64,000 nt of DNA from Tachypleus tridentatus (taxonomy: Eukaryota > Arthropoda > Merostomata > Xiphosura > Limulidae): NCBI RefSeq assembly GCF_004210375.1, contig NC_134831.1, forward strand, positions 43,434,035 through 43,498,034, written 5' to 3'. How positions within the stretch are numbered: position 1 is the first letter of the stretch; each line of letters begins with the position of its first letter. The translations under genes were made by a program, and so were the position numbers. Of the stretch, positions 22,937-35,950 are shown one piece after another. The notes beneath the pieces were generated by a model. That model was not told the DNA's origin and searched no databases. It saw nothing but the letters and a program-made list of their open reading frames with translations.

Positions 22937-23330
22937 CTATCTGAGTAATGGCAACGCTTTTTATGGCAGAAATAATACTGCCAACTCAAACAATATTGTG
23001 TTTATTTTTCACGGAAATATTGTTAAGAAATTTTAACAATTCAAACCATAATTAACAAAACCTGCTAAGCATTTATGCCACATATTTATTTGATGCATTA
23101 AACTAATTGCCATGCAGCTTTCTTTTGGGATAAAGTCAGCTAACAAAGTAATTTTTGTTACTAATGGTGGGTTAATAACAATGATTATACATATAATAAT
23201 AAATAAAGCGCATTTTACTTTTCTATTATTAAATTTACACTATTAATTTTATTAATGTATTGAGTTATAATACATAAAAATATTTGAACGTATGTATTCA
23301 TATGTTCTTACATGGATTTGGGATAAGTAA
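22937..23330. other. Non-coding stretch, nothing recognised
   Basis: AT-rich spacer between the hAT element and the next SINE. Confidence 0.4.
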
Positions 23331-23343
23331 AACATTGTGCGGA

Positions 23344-23617
23344 GACCTGGCATGGCCATGTGATTAGGGCGCTCGATTTGTAGCCTGAGAGTCGCAGGTT
23401 CGAATCCACATCACACGAAACAAGCTCGCCCTTTCAGCCGTGGGAGCGCTATAATGTACGATCAATCCCACTATTTGTTGATAAATGAGTAGCCCAGGAG
23501 TTGGCGGTGGATATTTATGACTAACTCCTTCCCTCTAGTCTTACATTGCTAAATTAGATGCGGCTCGCGCAGATTGTCATCACGTAGCTTTGCACAAAAT
23601 TGGAAAACATACAAATA
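23344..23617 (+). repeat. SINE, family 1, full length with TSD
   Basis: Complete from 'gacctggcatggccatgtga' through box B (AGGTTCGAATCC) to the tail. Flanking 13-bp direct repeats AACATTGTGCGGA (23331-23343) and AACATTGTGTGGA (23618-23630) differ at one position. Confidence 0.92.
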
Positions 23618-23630
23618 AACATTGTGTGGA

Positions 23631-25010
23631 AATCTCTGAAAAGCGAGAACAGTGGCCTGTCACAACGCCAAACTAACTTAATAATCTTTATTTACAAGAA
23701 ATTTGTTTAACGTATGGAGCAGAAATGAAAATTTGAGAAGTTGTGCTGAACACTATAAGGTTGGTTGGTCGAAGGTAATTGATAGTACACTCTCACATAG
23801 CTGTGCGCCATGCCTCTTCAATGAAGCCCCGTTACCGCTACAACAATAAAAGTACAAAGGCTGTACTGTTGTTGCTAGATATCTATAGATATAGCGGTGC
23901 TTTCGCTACCGCTACTTTTGAAACCGACATTTTTCATGATAATTTATTAATAATAAATGATGCAAGAATGAAAAACGCAAGTTTATTGATAAATGGTAAT
24001 GCTTTATTGTTACAATAACATAATACAGTCTTCTCAGAATAGTGAGAGGAAAGCAGCTGGCAACCATTCAATGATAGTATTAAAATAACATAACCTCAAA
24101 AATAAATGAACGTTATACAAGGAATAATAATAACTGACCTGATACGCTAATATGACATAACAACTTTCAAATATTAGAAACCACTGTTTCCCTTACTATT
24201 TGTTCGATTTCATTATTGCTTTAATTTGCTATTTAATTTCAGTAGAATCAACTTCTTGAAATTGTTATTAATCACTTCAGCTTTTTTTTTAGTTTCAAAA
24301 TGTCTTTTTCTATCGAGAAAATGCGCTGCATGGAGTGGGTGTATTGAAGTGACTAATGAGATATTTAAAAGCTGATGGAGGGAACATGCTTGATTCTGCA
24401 TCTTATGAAGTTGAGAGGTCTTTATTCAGAACATTGTTATTTGGTCTTTGCTACTTTAAGACGAATTACTTGCAGATTTTGCTTACTGTTTAACATACAT
24501 GAATAAGTGTTCTTTGTCATCTTTTCAGATGCTTGAAAATTATGAAAAACCATTTAAGTCAGTTTTTGCTGAACTTTCATCATCACTATCTTCAATCTTC
24601 CTGAAAAATTTGATTCATCATTTGTTTTACCAAATTCTATCTATTGATATTAGTTAGTATATATAGAGACGCAATCTTGCGCTAAATGTTATTTGACAGA
24701 ATGACGAAAGAAAATAAAGAGAAATGACGAAATAACGCCTGCTTGTCCAGAAAATAGATTCACGACAGCAAGTGCATCATATAACACATTTGATTGTTTT
24801 ACGTAAGCGATATATAATGTAAATATGATTATATACAATGATTATACAAAACACAATATAGAAACTTATATATCACTATTATCTATTATAACAGATATGT
24901 AATAATATATAAAATAAATACGTTCATATATATTTTGTTATAAATAATAATGTATAGGATATAAGTATGATAATATACAATATAATAAATACACATACGT
25001 AAAACACAAA
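23631..25010. other. Non-coding stretch, very AT-rich at its end
   Basis: No gene was recognised; open frames at 23779-24018 and 24213-24401 have no motif. From about 24800 to 25000 the DNA is a TA-rich low-complexity tract. Confidence 0.4.
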
Positions 25011-25014
25011 AGAA

Positions 25015-25150
25015 AAAACTGTCTGTCTGTCTGTTTGTCCATTCTCTAACTACTCCTAGGTCGTTGAACCAATATCAACCAAATTTTGTGCTATGATAGT
25101 TTAGTACAAGGGGCATGTTAATGGGGGTTAACAACTCTTTCTATCCCTAT
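25015..25150. repeat. Possible dispersed repeat with CTGT microsatellite
   Basis: A short CTGT run ('ctgtctgtctgtctg') is followed by 'gttgaaccaatatcaaccaaattttg'-type text (shown shortened). This microsatellite-plus-ATTTTG pattern is common at repeat termini in animals. No second copy lies in the window, although the wording resembles the array at 44.1-45.3 kb. Confidence 0.3.
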
Positions 25151-26908
25151 TATTGCTGTAACTGAGCATTTATTATCTTTTACTTATATTAACTGCAGAC
25201 ATAGATGGTGCCATATCCTTACGCAAACAAATATTGAATATCCTACAATACACAAAGGGTGGAGGAGGCCAGACAAATGTCTTATATATCTCGATGAGTG
25301 CGCTAGCACTTTTGTGGGGAAATGCGATGAAAAAATGGCCGCTACTATCCAACAATACATAAACTCAACTAAAGTTTCTGCTTCAACAGCCACAGTAAGG
25401 TTTATATGAAGAGCCGTTTCTTAAGTTATACCTACTTTGTTCTTTGACCTGTGAAAATTTAATTTCGAAAGACATTTCTTCGGCCAATAACAGTCATCTT
25501 AATTATTCACGTGAAAGACTTTGAAAGGACATTAAGAACTGGGCGTTGAAAGCGGATAACAGAAAGCACTTTCAATGTCATTACCTTGGACGCTACATCT
25601 TACTACAAAGCCACCTTGACCATTGCACAGCGAAAACCATGCTTTAAGTATATAAATACAGAGATCTTAAGCCTTATACAAAACTTTTAGTAAGGTAATA
25701 ATGAATACTGTAATAATATGTTATGTTATAAATAAATTATATGGAAGTTGGAATTATTGTGTTATTTATCATAGCATCCTACCACTCATACACATTTTTA
25801 GAGTTCATAGCTCGAACGAAGGGGGGGGCTCTCAGCTTATTTAAATATATAAGGACAAACTTCTCTGAGTCTACTGTGTCAACCTCAACCAAAACTTTTA
25901 TGAGAACACTGTGAACTATGGGAATTCTTATTAGGGGGTTAAAATCGAACTTAACCATATTTCTGTTTTGTAAGGCATGTTGACTAATTTCTTTCAACCC
26001 ATTGAGTCAATCTCAAATAGCATTGGCAGGTTGACGCTTTAGACTATGTTAAATATTCTAAAAGAATTCAGGGTCAAAGTATGAAAGTTGTAGGATTATT
26101 TCTGAAACAAAAATGCTTTTCATTGCCAATGAGATTTAGGTTGTTCAAGGGTAGAATTACGTAAAAATCTTAAAATATTTATATGTTGGTAGAAGGAAAA
26201 CAAACAGCAAATGTTGTTTATGAAGAAGCTTTGTCATTTATATAAAATTTTAAGATAAATTTTATGTTAAAGTTATTATTTCGAAATGCATGATCGCTGT
26301 TATAGTAACATTGTTTTAATTAAGTTTAAACATTCCCAATCAGTTGATGGGTATTTCACGTTGTGTATGATATATCACGATCAATAATAATGTATGTTTG
26401 AAACTTTCTTAAGTAATTACCCTGCATGAAATATAAACTAACTGGTTCGTACAAATATAGTCTATTATCAACTGAAACGCAAGAAAAGTTTGTGTTAGAC
26501 CTGTCCAGCTCAGGTGTTATTTAATCAAACATTTAGCAGTACTTCTAAATTAAATTTTTACATAAAAGTAAATTAATAAATATTCTAAGTTAATATTAAG
26601 TTAAACTGAATATATAGACAGTAAATATTAAATATAACAATATTACAAACAAACACAAAGAACGCTCTATATACGTTATATATTATTACGTCATGGATAG
26701 CCGGAAAGCCGTCGCTGAAGATCGAATCAACTGAATATGTCAGGTAACAAAAGTGAGCCTAAGGCCGACAATTTATTTTTATAAAATTATACGAATGATT
26801 TATTTACTATTAAAAATGTAGCGAGTATCGCTTGCATAGAAGGAAAATGGGGTGACACTATCTAAAATTGTTATACATTTTCAATTGTAGCGTCTTTCCA
26901 CTAGTTGA
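25151..26908. other. Non-coding stretch, nothing recognised
   Basis: Contains a G9 run at 25820-25828. Open frames on the minus strand at 25173-25393 and 25779-25997 show no recognisable motif. Confidence 0.4.
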
Positions 26909-27051
26909 AATAGCTAACAGTGGGCTATCTGTGCTCTGCCCACGACGGGTATCGAAATTTGGTTTCTAGCGTAGTCCGTAGATACTCCGCTATGCCACTG
27001 GGGGGCATTAGCGTTGCAAGTCCATAGATTTACAACTACACCACTGGCTTG
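26909..27051 (-). repeat. SINE, family 3, with a partially duplicated head
   Basis: Normal body and tail ('gtgggctatctgtgctctgc', box B complement GGTATCGAAAT). The head appears twice: 'tagcgtagtccgtagatact' then, after 'gccactggggggca', a second 'ttagcgttgcaagtccatag' and 'actacaccactggc'. Confidence 0.7.
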
Positions 27052-29430
27052 TGACAAAACACTGATCTCTACATATCGCCTGTAAAAGAACGTTGATCTT
27101 CTCATGTGTATTATCAATGTAATATTTATTACATTTATTATTATCATAATATCAAATTATAAAATGTGATCTTTTTAATCTATCACAACATAGAGTTATT
27201 TTCTCATGTGACTTGTGATTGAAATATTCTTTGCTTTGATAAAATATTTGTGATAAAAACTGATTCCCTGCTTAAGACTTGTATTACAACTACTCTTGTT
27301 ATCAGGTTTTAGTGGACATTTTCTACTTTGTGATGTGGGTGGTAAAACAGTCTGTCCATAAACTAATAGCGTTGTTTACAGTATCTTTACTTGAGACGTC
27401 TTATTAGACAAAACACTCATTTACTTGTGAAAAAGAAGTGAAGGAAATATTGGTATGTATGGAATCTTTGGTGGCTTTATTTTTGGATGTTGTTAAGCGA
27501 AAAGCTTCATAACAGACTAGCTATGATAGAAAATATATTAGTTATAGACCAGATTAAGATACGGAAATATTCATAGTGAAGAAAAATGGAGGAATCTGGA
27601 AGACTGGAAAAATAGGAGACGAAAGGAAAATGAATGGACATTATTACATGTACAATTGATAAAAACAAGCTGCAAAACCACACAGAAATCCCTACATAAG
27701 TAGTCAATAAGTACTGAGTAAACCATACTAGTTTATCGTTATTAGCTATTCTTAAGACTGTATAGCACTATTCAGTTGAAATCCTTTCACTAAAACCTGA
27801 ATTCATGCAACTAGTAGGAATTCATCAATTCAGTTGTGGATACAAGTTATTCTTGGAAAGATTTGGCAACTTCTGTACTGGTTTTTATAAGGTTTTGTAT
27901 ACTGATCCCTAACTTGTACGTTTTGACATTGACATCCTTATACCATATATACTGAATGTTATAAAATTTTATTTATTAATCGTTTCGTCTGTTTTTTTAA
28001 ACAATTTTATTGTAGTAGCCTGATAAGTGAAAACTGTTTTTATTTTTATAATCCAATGGTGATATATATTGTTAATATCATATCAGTTTTGCGTTCTTTT
28101 TGCCCTTGCCATTCCTGCATCACTTTACAAAATGTTTTTATTACTTGCTTTGTAATGTTTCACCCTGATTGAAAGTTAGCATATTGTATGAATGTGTGTA
28201 ATAACATTTAATAATATATGGGTTGTTTTTCTTTAATTCTTTTAATCGCATATAATATATGAATTGAGTACTTTATGTATTACAGTCACCTAATGCTCAT
28301 TTATTATTGACTAGTAATTCCGGTCTCACTCTGTATTTAAGCCTTTTAAAGGAACACCATATTTCTATAAGAAAGCTGACTTCAAGGTGTAATTTATATT
28401 AGAATTATGATTATTTTAGCGTATATTAAGCACTATCATGCTTAGTTATAGACTGTTTTCAAGCACTCTGTCACTCTTCACACATTTGTTTAGCGGGAGA
28501 AAGGAAAAAAACATAAAAAAGGTGGACACTTTGATTCTTTAGGCAGTTTCTACTTTATCCACGTTTCTCAATAATATTAGAAGTTTCACAAGCTGTGAAA
28601 CACTCAATGATGACAATTAAGTACTCAAATTAAGATTATAACTCAACTTTAGTTGTTATATGTATGTACCATAAACAGACAAACTGAATGCTGCAGCCAT
28701 TTTGTTCTTGGCCCATCCTTACAAACTAAGCACTGCCACTAAGATGGGATTGAAAATGGATGCAAAAATTACAAAAAAGAAAGAATACGAATAGACTGGA
28801 AACTAAGGAAATCAGAACTGGGAAGAAGATGATATGTAGGAAAAATAATGGAGGAAATATGCAATTATAAAGAATAACGAGTAAAAGAAGAAAATAAAAA
28901 GAACTAAAATAGTAATAAATAAATGGATAATGAGAAATGTAAATTATTGCATTAGATTAGAATACAAATGTGATACCAAGAAACGAAGAAAGGAGAAAAT
29001 AGAATGAATTGTAGAAGAAAACCTATCACTTCGTAAAGGGAAAATTCTCTACGGAAAAACCAATTCAATATTATGTAAATGTTCTTTCCACATTTTAATA
29101 TCGAAACAAGAAGTAGGACATGTTAAATATACAAATATCATTAATATGTCCTTTGTCCAATTGGCTGAACGTTCTTGGTCAATCAGTCTAATAAAATATG
29201 GTGTGGGTGTAATGAGTGCTTATCAAATAAATAAAATATTTTGTTTAATTTCACAAAATATTTTTCAAAATGTTAAACTTCTCTTCACATTTTTTATTGT
29301 TGAATCCAATAAAAATTCAAATATATTAATTAAGAATTTGTTTGTATTTAATTATATAAAAATTCATTTGTTTAGAATCTCCATTTATAATGGCCTTACT
29401 TTAGGTACCTCTACCACTTTTATTTTCCCC
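27052..29430. other. Long AT-rich non-coding stretch, nothing recognised
   Basis: No gene, no SINE and no inverted-repeat pair were seen. The part at 28740-29070 is purine-rich on the + strand. The 96-codon frame at 29146-29436 ends in a SINE and has no motif. Confidence 0.4.
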
Positions 29431-29545
29431 CCTTAGTGGCATAGCGGCATGTCTGTGGACTCACACCACTATAAAACCGGGCTTGGATACTCGTGATGGG
29501 CAGAGCACAGATAGCCCATTGTGTAGCTTGGTTCTTAATTCCAGA
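29431..29545 (+). repeat. SINE, family 3, good copy
   Basis: Reads 'ccttagtggcatagcggcat' (box A-like), 'accgggcttggatactcgtg' (box B-like), 'gggcagagcacagatagccc' and 'attgtgtagcttggttctta'. One of the best family 3 copies here. Confidence 0.85.
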
Positions 29546-30683
29546 TGATCAATTAATCAGTAATTTATTGAAGTGAAATGTTTAACATTTACTCGAATTT
29601 TTGTAGAAAATTTTAAGATCGGATATTAAATTACAAAAAATAACGAAGCCATGGAACCAATGAGATTAATGTTAGCGATAAAATTCACCATATACTGCAG
29701 TATATTTATTTTAAATGGTTGATTAGGAATTTAAAATTAGAGGTGTGTGTAAAAATACCAATACAGATTTTCTTTTGTCTGTCGCAAGTCAATTTCCAAG
29801 AAAATGTTCGTTTAATATCACAGAAAACAAACATTCGGAATGCTGTTTGTATGCAGTACAAATTAAAATTTCAGGACTTCTAGGTAAGGTGTTAAACCAA
29901 AGGTGTCACTAGCTGCTTAAAAGATTTTGGGATCGGGCCCATGGGTGCGAGAATTATCAGCGTTTCAATACGACATCCATCATGGTTTTCTATTCACATT
30001 TTTTAAGGACACCAACTGGTTTCATGTAGCAGTGTCTAACAAAGTTTCGATCGGTATTACACTCAAAGCTTCCTGGGAAGCAGCTTGTGACAGTTAAAAG
30101 GTAAATCTCAAAAATTATGTTTTAATATTTTTAATGAATTCATAATGGGCTAACTAAGGGGAATGTGCGTCTGTGAAGAGGAGAGGAGGATACAATTTAA
30201 TGAACTTCATAAAATTCTCAGTATCCTCAACACATTATGTATTTATGGGCTGAAAGGTCAGTTCAGAAACTTCGAGGTTCAAGAAAAGCCGTCCTTAATT
30301 TTGAACTAACAAATAAACAAACTGATTCATAACTCCGCATCACAGCTAATAGGCCACGCTTGAAGCTGGTTTATGCCTTCAATAAAACTAATGTTCAAAG
30401 ATTAGTTGAGTATTAACAGACGAAATAAATTAAGTAACTGTTTTAGAACATGAAAGGATATTATGATCTAGAATTAAGTACAGTTTCAAAACGACTGAAC
30501 TAAATTTTTATATTCACTTTTGTGAAATATTTATAGTAGAAAAAACACAGTCGTAAATTAAAAAAAAATCAGTGTTTTACCTTTCCTTTCTTTTTGTGGT
30601 TCTAAAGGTTTAATTCAAAATATATTGTTTTGAATGCTAATGAGTCTCTCTTATCAGATATCGTTCGTGATTATTTTTTTAAA
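29546..30683. other. Non-coding stretch, nothing recognised
   Basis: Ordinary AT-rich DNA with no motif-bearing frame. Confidence 0.4.
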
Positions 30684-30918
30684 GGGCCCGGCATCCCCGT
30701 CGTGCCAAACATGCTCGCCTTTTTAGCCGTGGGGATGTTATAATGTGACGGTCAATCCCACTATTCGTTGGTAAAAAAGTAGCCCAGGAGTTGGCGGTGG
30801 GTGGTGATGACTAGCTGCTTTCCCTCTAGTCTTACACTGCTAAATTAGGGACGGCTAGCACAGATAGCCCTCGAGTAGCTTTGTGCGAAATTCAAAAAAC
30901 GAACGAAAACGAAAAACG
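30684..30918 (+). repeat. SINE, family 1, with box A to box B deleted
   Basis: Starts 'gggcccggcat' and jumps directly to 'ccccgtcgtgccaaacatgc', so about 50 bases including both promoter boxes are missing. Body and tail are otherwise well preserved. Confidence 0.9.
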
Positions 30919-31696
30919 AATTATTTCTTAAAGAATAAAAAATATCGTAGATGTGTGAAAAAAATTTTCTTTTACCTGTAAAGACTGAAAGAGAAATATT
31001 TATGCAAAAAAACAACAGGAAAACAATGGTTATATAGAAGTTACGTCCCAGGTTGAGAGGAAGATAACATGGATGATTGTAGGTCATTTATGGAGGTAAT
31101 CAGTATGGAAAGATAAACATAAGGGTCATCACATCCTTAGACCTAAATAAGCTCGAAGTTACTTATACCGATAAGTTAGTTAGACTTCTACAGTTATTTT
31201 TTCACCTATGTATAGGGCTATTGATTATTGATTATTTTTTGTGTATCCACAAAACCTGATCTCTGCTGGAACAAAAAATCGTTATAAACCAATATAGTTG
31301 AACAAAAAAATTGAAACATGAAGTAAACTTTTTCGTATTATATATCCTTAAATCTATGTCAATGAATGCTTGTAGTTAAATACTGCACTTTGACTGTAAG
31401 TTCTAAATTAAACCAGTCAAACATTTTGCCAACAGCTAGTGAGTGACCCTGTTTTTGTGCTCCGTACATGAAACAAATATTTATACATAATTTATATATT
31501 ATATTTAAGCTGCAAATACCCTTATAATGGGAAATTAAGTAATCAAAACACATTTTATGTTTAAAGGACAGAATACTTAACTTGCAAATTTTATAATGAA
31601 GCAAAACCAAATAAACAACAAACAGGTGCGATATACTTTTCTTGGAATTTCAGCAAATGAATGGTGAGCTATGGTGTTAAATTATTAAACTTGATT
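30919..31696. other. Non-coding stretch, nothing recognised
   Basis: AT-rich spacer between two SINEs. Minus-strand open frames at 30845-31087 and 31359-31610 show no motif; the first begins inside the SINE tail. Confidence 0.4.
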
Positions 31697-31975
31697 TTGA
31701 TTTATTTTGTTCTGAATTTCGATCAAAGCTGCACGAGGGTTATCTGCACTAGCAGTCCCTAAGTTAGCAGTGTAAGACTAGAGGGAAGGCAGCTATTCAT
31801 CACCACCCGCCGCCAACTCTTGGGCTACTCTTTTACCAACGAATAATGGGATTAATCGTCACGTTATAACGCCCCCATGGCTGGAAGGGCGAGCATGTTT
31901 GGTGTGACGGGGATTCGAACCCGCGACCCTTAGATTACGAGTAAAACGCCTTAATTCACCTGGCCATCCCGGGCC
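31697..31975 (-). repeat. SINE, family 1, full length
   Basis: Minus-strand copy from 'tgatttattttgttctgaat' to the head ending 'ggccatcccgggcc' at 31975, with the box B complement GGATTCGAACCC intact. Confidence 0.92.
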
Positions 31976-32430
31976 TTACTGAGCTTGAAGATAAGATGTT
32001 ATCGTGAAAAAGTAGTAATAATATTTTATTTATTAATTTGAACTTTTACTTTATACGTATGTATAGAGAAGACATAGCCTAATATTTTAGTAGAGGATAC
32101 CATAACAAAAAGTACATGCTAATTAAAATGTGATTTTAAGCCATTTGTGTAAAAACTAAACAGATGACACAGTAAGTAGCGGTAATGTTCTTTGTTTCGA
32201 GTTTAAATCATTTTTCAAAAACCTTTAATTTGAATAAGACAAAACAGTTGTAGCATGTTCTCTACATGCATATTTGATAAGTATACAAGAACTATCGTTG
32301 TAAAGATAATAATTATATAATCTAAGTTTTTTTTGCTTTTTTTGTAAATATAGAAAATTTTATTTGTACCATTAGGGGATACGTGCCTATATTAAAATGT
32401 TGTTTCTCCTGTTCCCGTATTGTCTGTTGT
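31976..32430. other. Non-coding stretch, nothing recognised
   Basis: AT-rich spacer. Confidence 0.4.
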
Positions 32431-32550
32431 TGGTTTTAATTAAGCACAAAGCTACACAATGGGCTATCTGTGCTCTGCCCACCATGGGAATCGAAATCCG
32501 GGTTTTAGCGTTGTAAGTCCGCAGACATACCGCGGAGCTACTAGTGTGCG
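32431..32550 (-). repeat. SINE, family 3, good copy
   Basis: Minus-strand copy with 'aattaagcacaaagctacac', 'aatgggctatctgtgctctg', a box B complement and 'tagcgttgtaagtccgcaga'. It explains the start of a 69-codon open frame. Confidence 0.85.
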
Positions 32551-32814
32551 TCTGTCCTTTGCAGTAGGTTTTTGTTCCATATTCGTAACTAAGGAAAATA
32601 ATTGTTTTAGGGAAAAATATCAGGAAACGGGTTCGTCAATGCTGTCATTGAATTATCTGTTGTTATAAAGTCGTTCTGTAAAATACGAAAATTGTTAATT
32701 TAGTATTGTTTTTGTTGCGTCATTTGGAACTTTCAGGTTTGGAGGTGTATTCGGCTTTGTTACGGGGGCTGATAATTAAAGAAAGAAACAAGTATTTCAT
32801 TACATGTGTTTTAA

Positions 32815-34010
32815 ATAATCTTCGTCATTAATGCATGGACGATTGACACGAAGGAAATGATAGTAAAGGATGTAACGTTGGTAAGTTTGCTGTAATATCA
32901 AAATAAGTGAGAGCTGTGAGTTTGTCGACTTGTAGTGCACCGATATTCATAAATGTTTGTTTATAATAGTGACGTATATGCTGAGTAAAGAAACGGTCTA
33001 GTGAGAAACATGCTACATGAAGTTCAAACAAGAGTGAAAGTTGAAAAGAAATGTAATTAATTTGTTCGACAAGTGTTCTTCTGAAATAATGTCCATGATG
33101 TATTTAATCTTAAAGTTAGGTGAAATACGTTCAACGTGCCCAACAAACACCTTTGTGCAAGAAGGTCCCACTTTGGTTCCCATTTTAACTCCACAATAAT
33201 GTTTTGTGTGTATCGTTGTTGAAAGACAAATAATTCATATTTAAGATCAATTCTGTTAGGCTAAGGATTGCGTCTGGAAATGGATCTTTTATCCAAGAAA
33301 GAACTTAGTATGTTTAAGTCTTTCATTCTGTAGAATTACAAGGTATAGATGAACGAAAAAATCGCAACCTTTTGAAGTACATTAGAGGAATTTTTTCTAA
33401 AAGTAGGAAATTTCAGAGCAATTAGAGAAAACGAGTCTAAAATCCTTCAAATATTTTCTGATCTGGTACTTTGAAAGTGGAAACAATGGGGCTATCAAGG
33501 TTGTGAGTTTGTGTATTTGGGGAGTGGATAAAAATAGGCAACCTAGGGTTAGATAGTATAAGACTATAAGCTGAAGAAAGAATGAGATTATTGCATATTT
33601 GTCTTTGGCACTCTATGGTCTTAATAACACCATTATCAGAAAAAAGTTGGCAAAAAAGAAGGCGGTCAGAAAGTTGCTTCTCAGGATAACATATGTATAG
33701 ATATTTTCTTCAGACAATGAAGGGTTTTACTTTAGCTGCTGGTTTGATTATGATGCCATTATGACCTTTGAAATTTCCCGTTCGTCTGTATGGAAGTGTG
33801 TTGAAGCTGTAGCTGAAATGTTGACAGCGTTGATCTATTCATGACAAATGTGTACAAGATCAACACCTGTTGGAGTATCCCAGAAGTTGGGGTTCATAGG
33901 CTTGATCTTTGTTAGAAAGTTTCTAGCAGTTCGGGTGTTTCGCTTTCAACGTGAGATGACTGTACTGAAAAGAAAAAGAAGGTGTGTATGGGGTCTCATC
34001 GTTTGTGTTT
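32815..34010 (-). pseudogene. Penelope-like element reverse transcriptase, decayed
   Basis: Read on the minus strand from about 34010 downward, fragments keep the order of a Penelope-like element (PLE) polymerase. They are a region like IKPA-AKVKPFIV (about 33760-33730); NPRLPIFIHSP then SPIVSTFKVPDQKI (about 33550-33455), the finger motif usually PIVS; then GTKVGPSCTKVFVGHVERIS (about 33180-33120), the diagnostic A(M)GTKMGPSYACLFVG segment; then NFHSCLNFM (about 33035) and SVHYKSTNSQLSL with FLRVNRPCINDEDY (about 32930-32815), the C-terminal block. Frames shift repeatedly. PLEs normally add a GIY-YIG endonuclease after the polymerase; none was seen. Identity is from recalled family motifs. 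Confidence 0.8.
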
Positions 34011-34029
34011 GAGAGATTGACATTTGCTC

Positions 34030-35147
34030 TCTCGTTGCTATTCTGGGAATGGGCTTGTAAATGATGTATTCGGAAACCGCACGATGCGTTCATGGAAAGT
34101 ATATTAATCTTGTAATGTTTTGGTACGGCAAAAAATGGAATTTGTACTTAAGATAGACATTTCAGCATTTAAAATTTTTAATTCCGCTGGAATATTGACA
34201 TCTCTAATGCCCTTACGCACAGACTCGATATATGGTGGCAGAGTTGAACAAGGCGTCAAGTTAAAAGTGGGTCTAACTGACAGAGTTTGGACCCCTCATT
34301 ATTTTTCAAAAAATTATAATAATATCGTTATAAAGTTGAACCTTCTGATGAATAGAGACTATAAGATAATTTCCTCACGATTCGTGCAAATGATCTCTGC
34401 AAAAACTTAAATTACAATCGCCACTGTCACGTATATTCCGAAACATTGTTAGTAAGTATAATACTATTTGAGCATAAGTTGAAAAACCTGCTTATTTTTA
34501 CTTGAAAGTCAGGGTACTGAACTGCATGAATATGAATTCGGAAACCCTTAGGTGAAACGTAATTTCTTAAATAAATAAATTAATTAAATGTGATTGGCCA
34601 ACTTGGATTTACGAGAAGTTGGCTGGAACATGTAAGGCTTAGTTTAGTAATTTTCACAATAAATGTCATTAATATCGATAAAATATATTTATTAATCTAA
34701 TGTTACGTCCGTGCTGAACCTAATAGATGGCATTATATTAAAAACAAACAAGTAACTATTAATTTACCTGAGTGTGACTGTATGACACAATCAAAACAAA
34801 CTTTCTTTGAAGATCACTTTTATAGTGAAAATTGACAGTTTCTTCTAAATAAGTTTGGTGCGGCATCGCGTAGTAGTTGCTGTAGTACTAGAAGTTATCA
34901 TGTTGTGAAGAAAATACATCTTTTAATGGCTTGTTTAGTTCATATTACCGAATGAACTTACTTTTTGTAAGCAAGTTCTTTTTTTAAAGCTTTTTTAAAT
35001 ACAGATTACACGGATAACTTACTTTTATCAGTAGGTTATTTTTTATTTGTTTTTGTAGTACACATTACACAAAAAACTTACATAAACGAAAGTTTTGTTT
35101 GTTTTTTGTTTGTAAATACGTCTTTTCAGATCTAATTTAATATATGT
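34030..35147. other. Non-coding stretch with weak ~70-bp internal repeats at its end
   Basis: A 96-codon frame at 34120-34410 has no recognised motif. Between 34930 and 35110, three diverged segments share 'attacacgrataacttac'-like text with T-rich linkers. Confidence 0.35.
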
Positions 35148-35256
35148 AGTTTGGTTTTTGTTAAGCGCAAACTTACACAATTGGCTCTCTGTAGTTGTAG
35201 CTACCGCGAGTACTGAAACCTGATTTTTAGCGTTATAAGCCTTCAGACGTTGATAG
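35148..35256 (-). repeat. SINE, family 3, diverged
   Basis: Minus-strand copy recognised from 'tttttgttaagcgcaaactt', 'acacaattggctctctgt' and 'ttagcgttataagccttcag'. It ends right at the second PLE fragment. Confidence 0.6.
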
Positions 35257-35261
35257 ATGAA

Positions 35262-35530
35262 CGAAAAAATTGCAACCTTTTGAAGTACATTAGAGGATTT
35301 TTTTTAAAAGTAGGAAATTTCAGAGCAATTAGAGAAAACAAGTCTAAAATCCTTCAAATATTTTCTGATCTCGCACTTTGAAAGCGGAAACAATGGGGCT
35401 GTCAAAGTTGTGGATTTGTGAATTTGGTGGGTAGATAAAAATAGGCAACCTAGGGTTAGGTAGTATAAGACTATGAGATTAAGAATGAATGTGTAGTTCT
35501 GAGATGGAGGTTTAAGGCTTAGCAAAAAAG
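35262..35530 (-). pseudogene. Second Penelope-like reverse transcriptase fragment
   Basis: About 220 bases (35262-35480) are closely similar to 33340-33560, the PIVSTFKVPD region of the larger PLE fossil, in the same orientation. Shared indels are few, so the two pieces are copies of one family. One end abuts a family 3 SINE. Only the finger part of the polymerase is represented. Confidence 0.78.
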
Positions 35531-35950
35531 ATTACGTCATTACATATTATTATAAAGAAGAAAACCAATATACCCGTGTTTCTCTATTACATATTATTAT
35601 CAAGAAAAAGCAATTATATATCAACATATATGTCATCAACTTTAAAGCTTAGCTTAAAATATTTCTTTATTAAGAATATACTAACCCAAGCATGCTTTTG
35701 CAAGTAAATGTAATGTTAAGATTTTTGTCCTTAAAGGTGTATTTTGTCACTACGAAGGAAGAAAGTATTATTGAAACCATGACGTGGTATGCCTGAAACG
35801 TTTCTTGTTAGATATTACTATTATTGAGAAATAAATTGTGTGTATCAAATAGTGTGTGTTTTGAACCTAACTTTAAGGGCTTTTACTGTTAGAGACAAAA
35901 TTAAGAAACCCTATAATTCGAGATCTTTCTAAAAATAGACTTTTTTCTTC
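35531..35950. other. Non-coding stretch with a PLE-end-like motif
   Basis: At about 35780-35800 the text 'gacgtggtatgcctgaaacg' recalls the hairpin-plus-GAAAC segment of PLE terminal hammerhead motifs, but the CTGANGA core is not intact. Confidence 0.3.
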
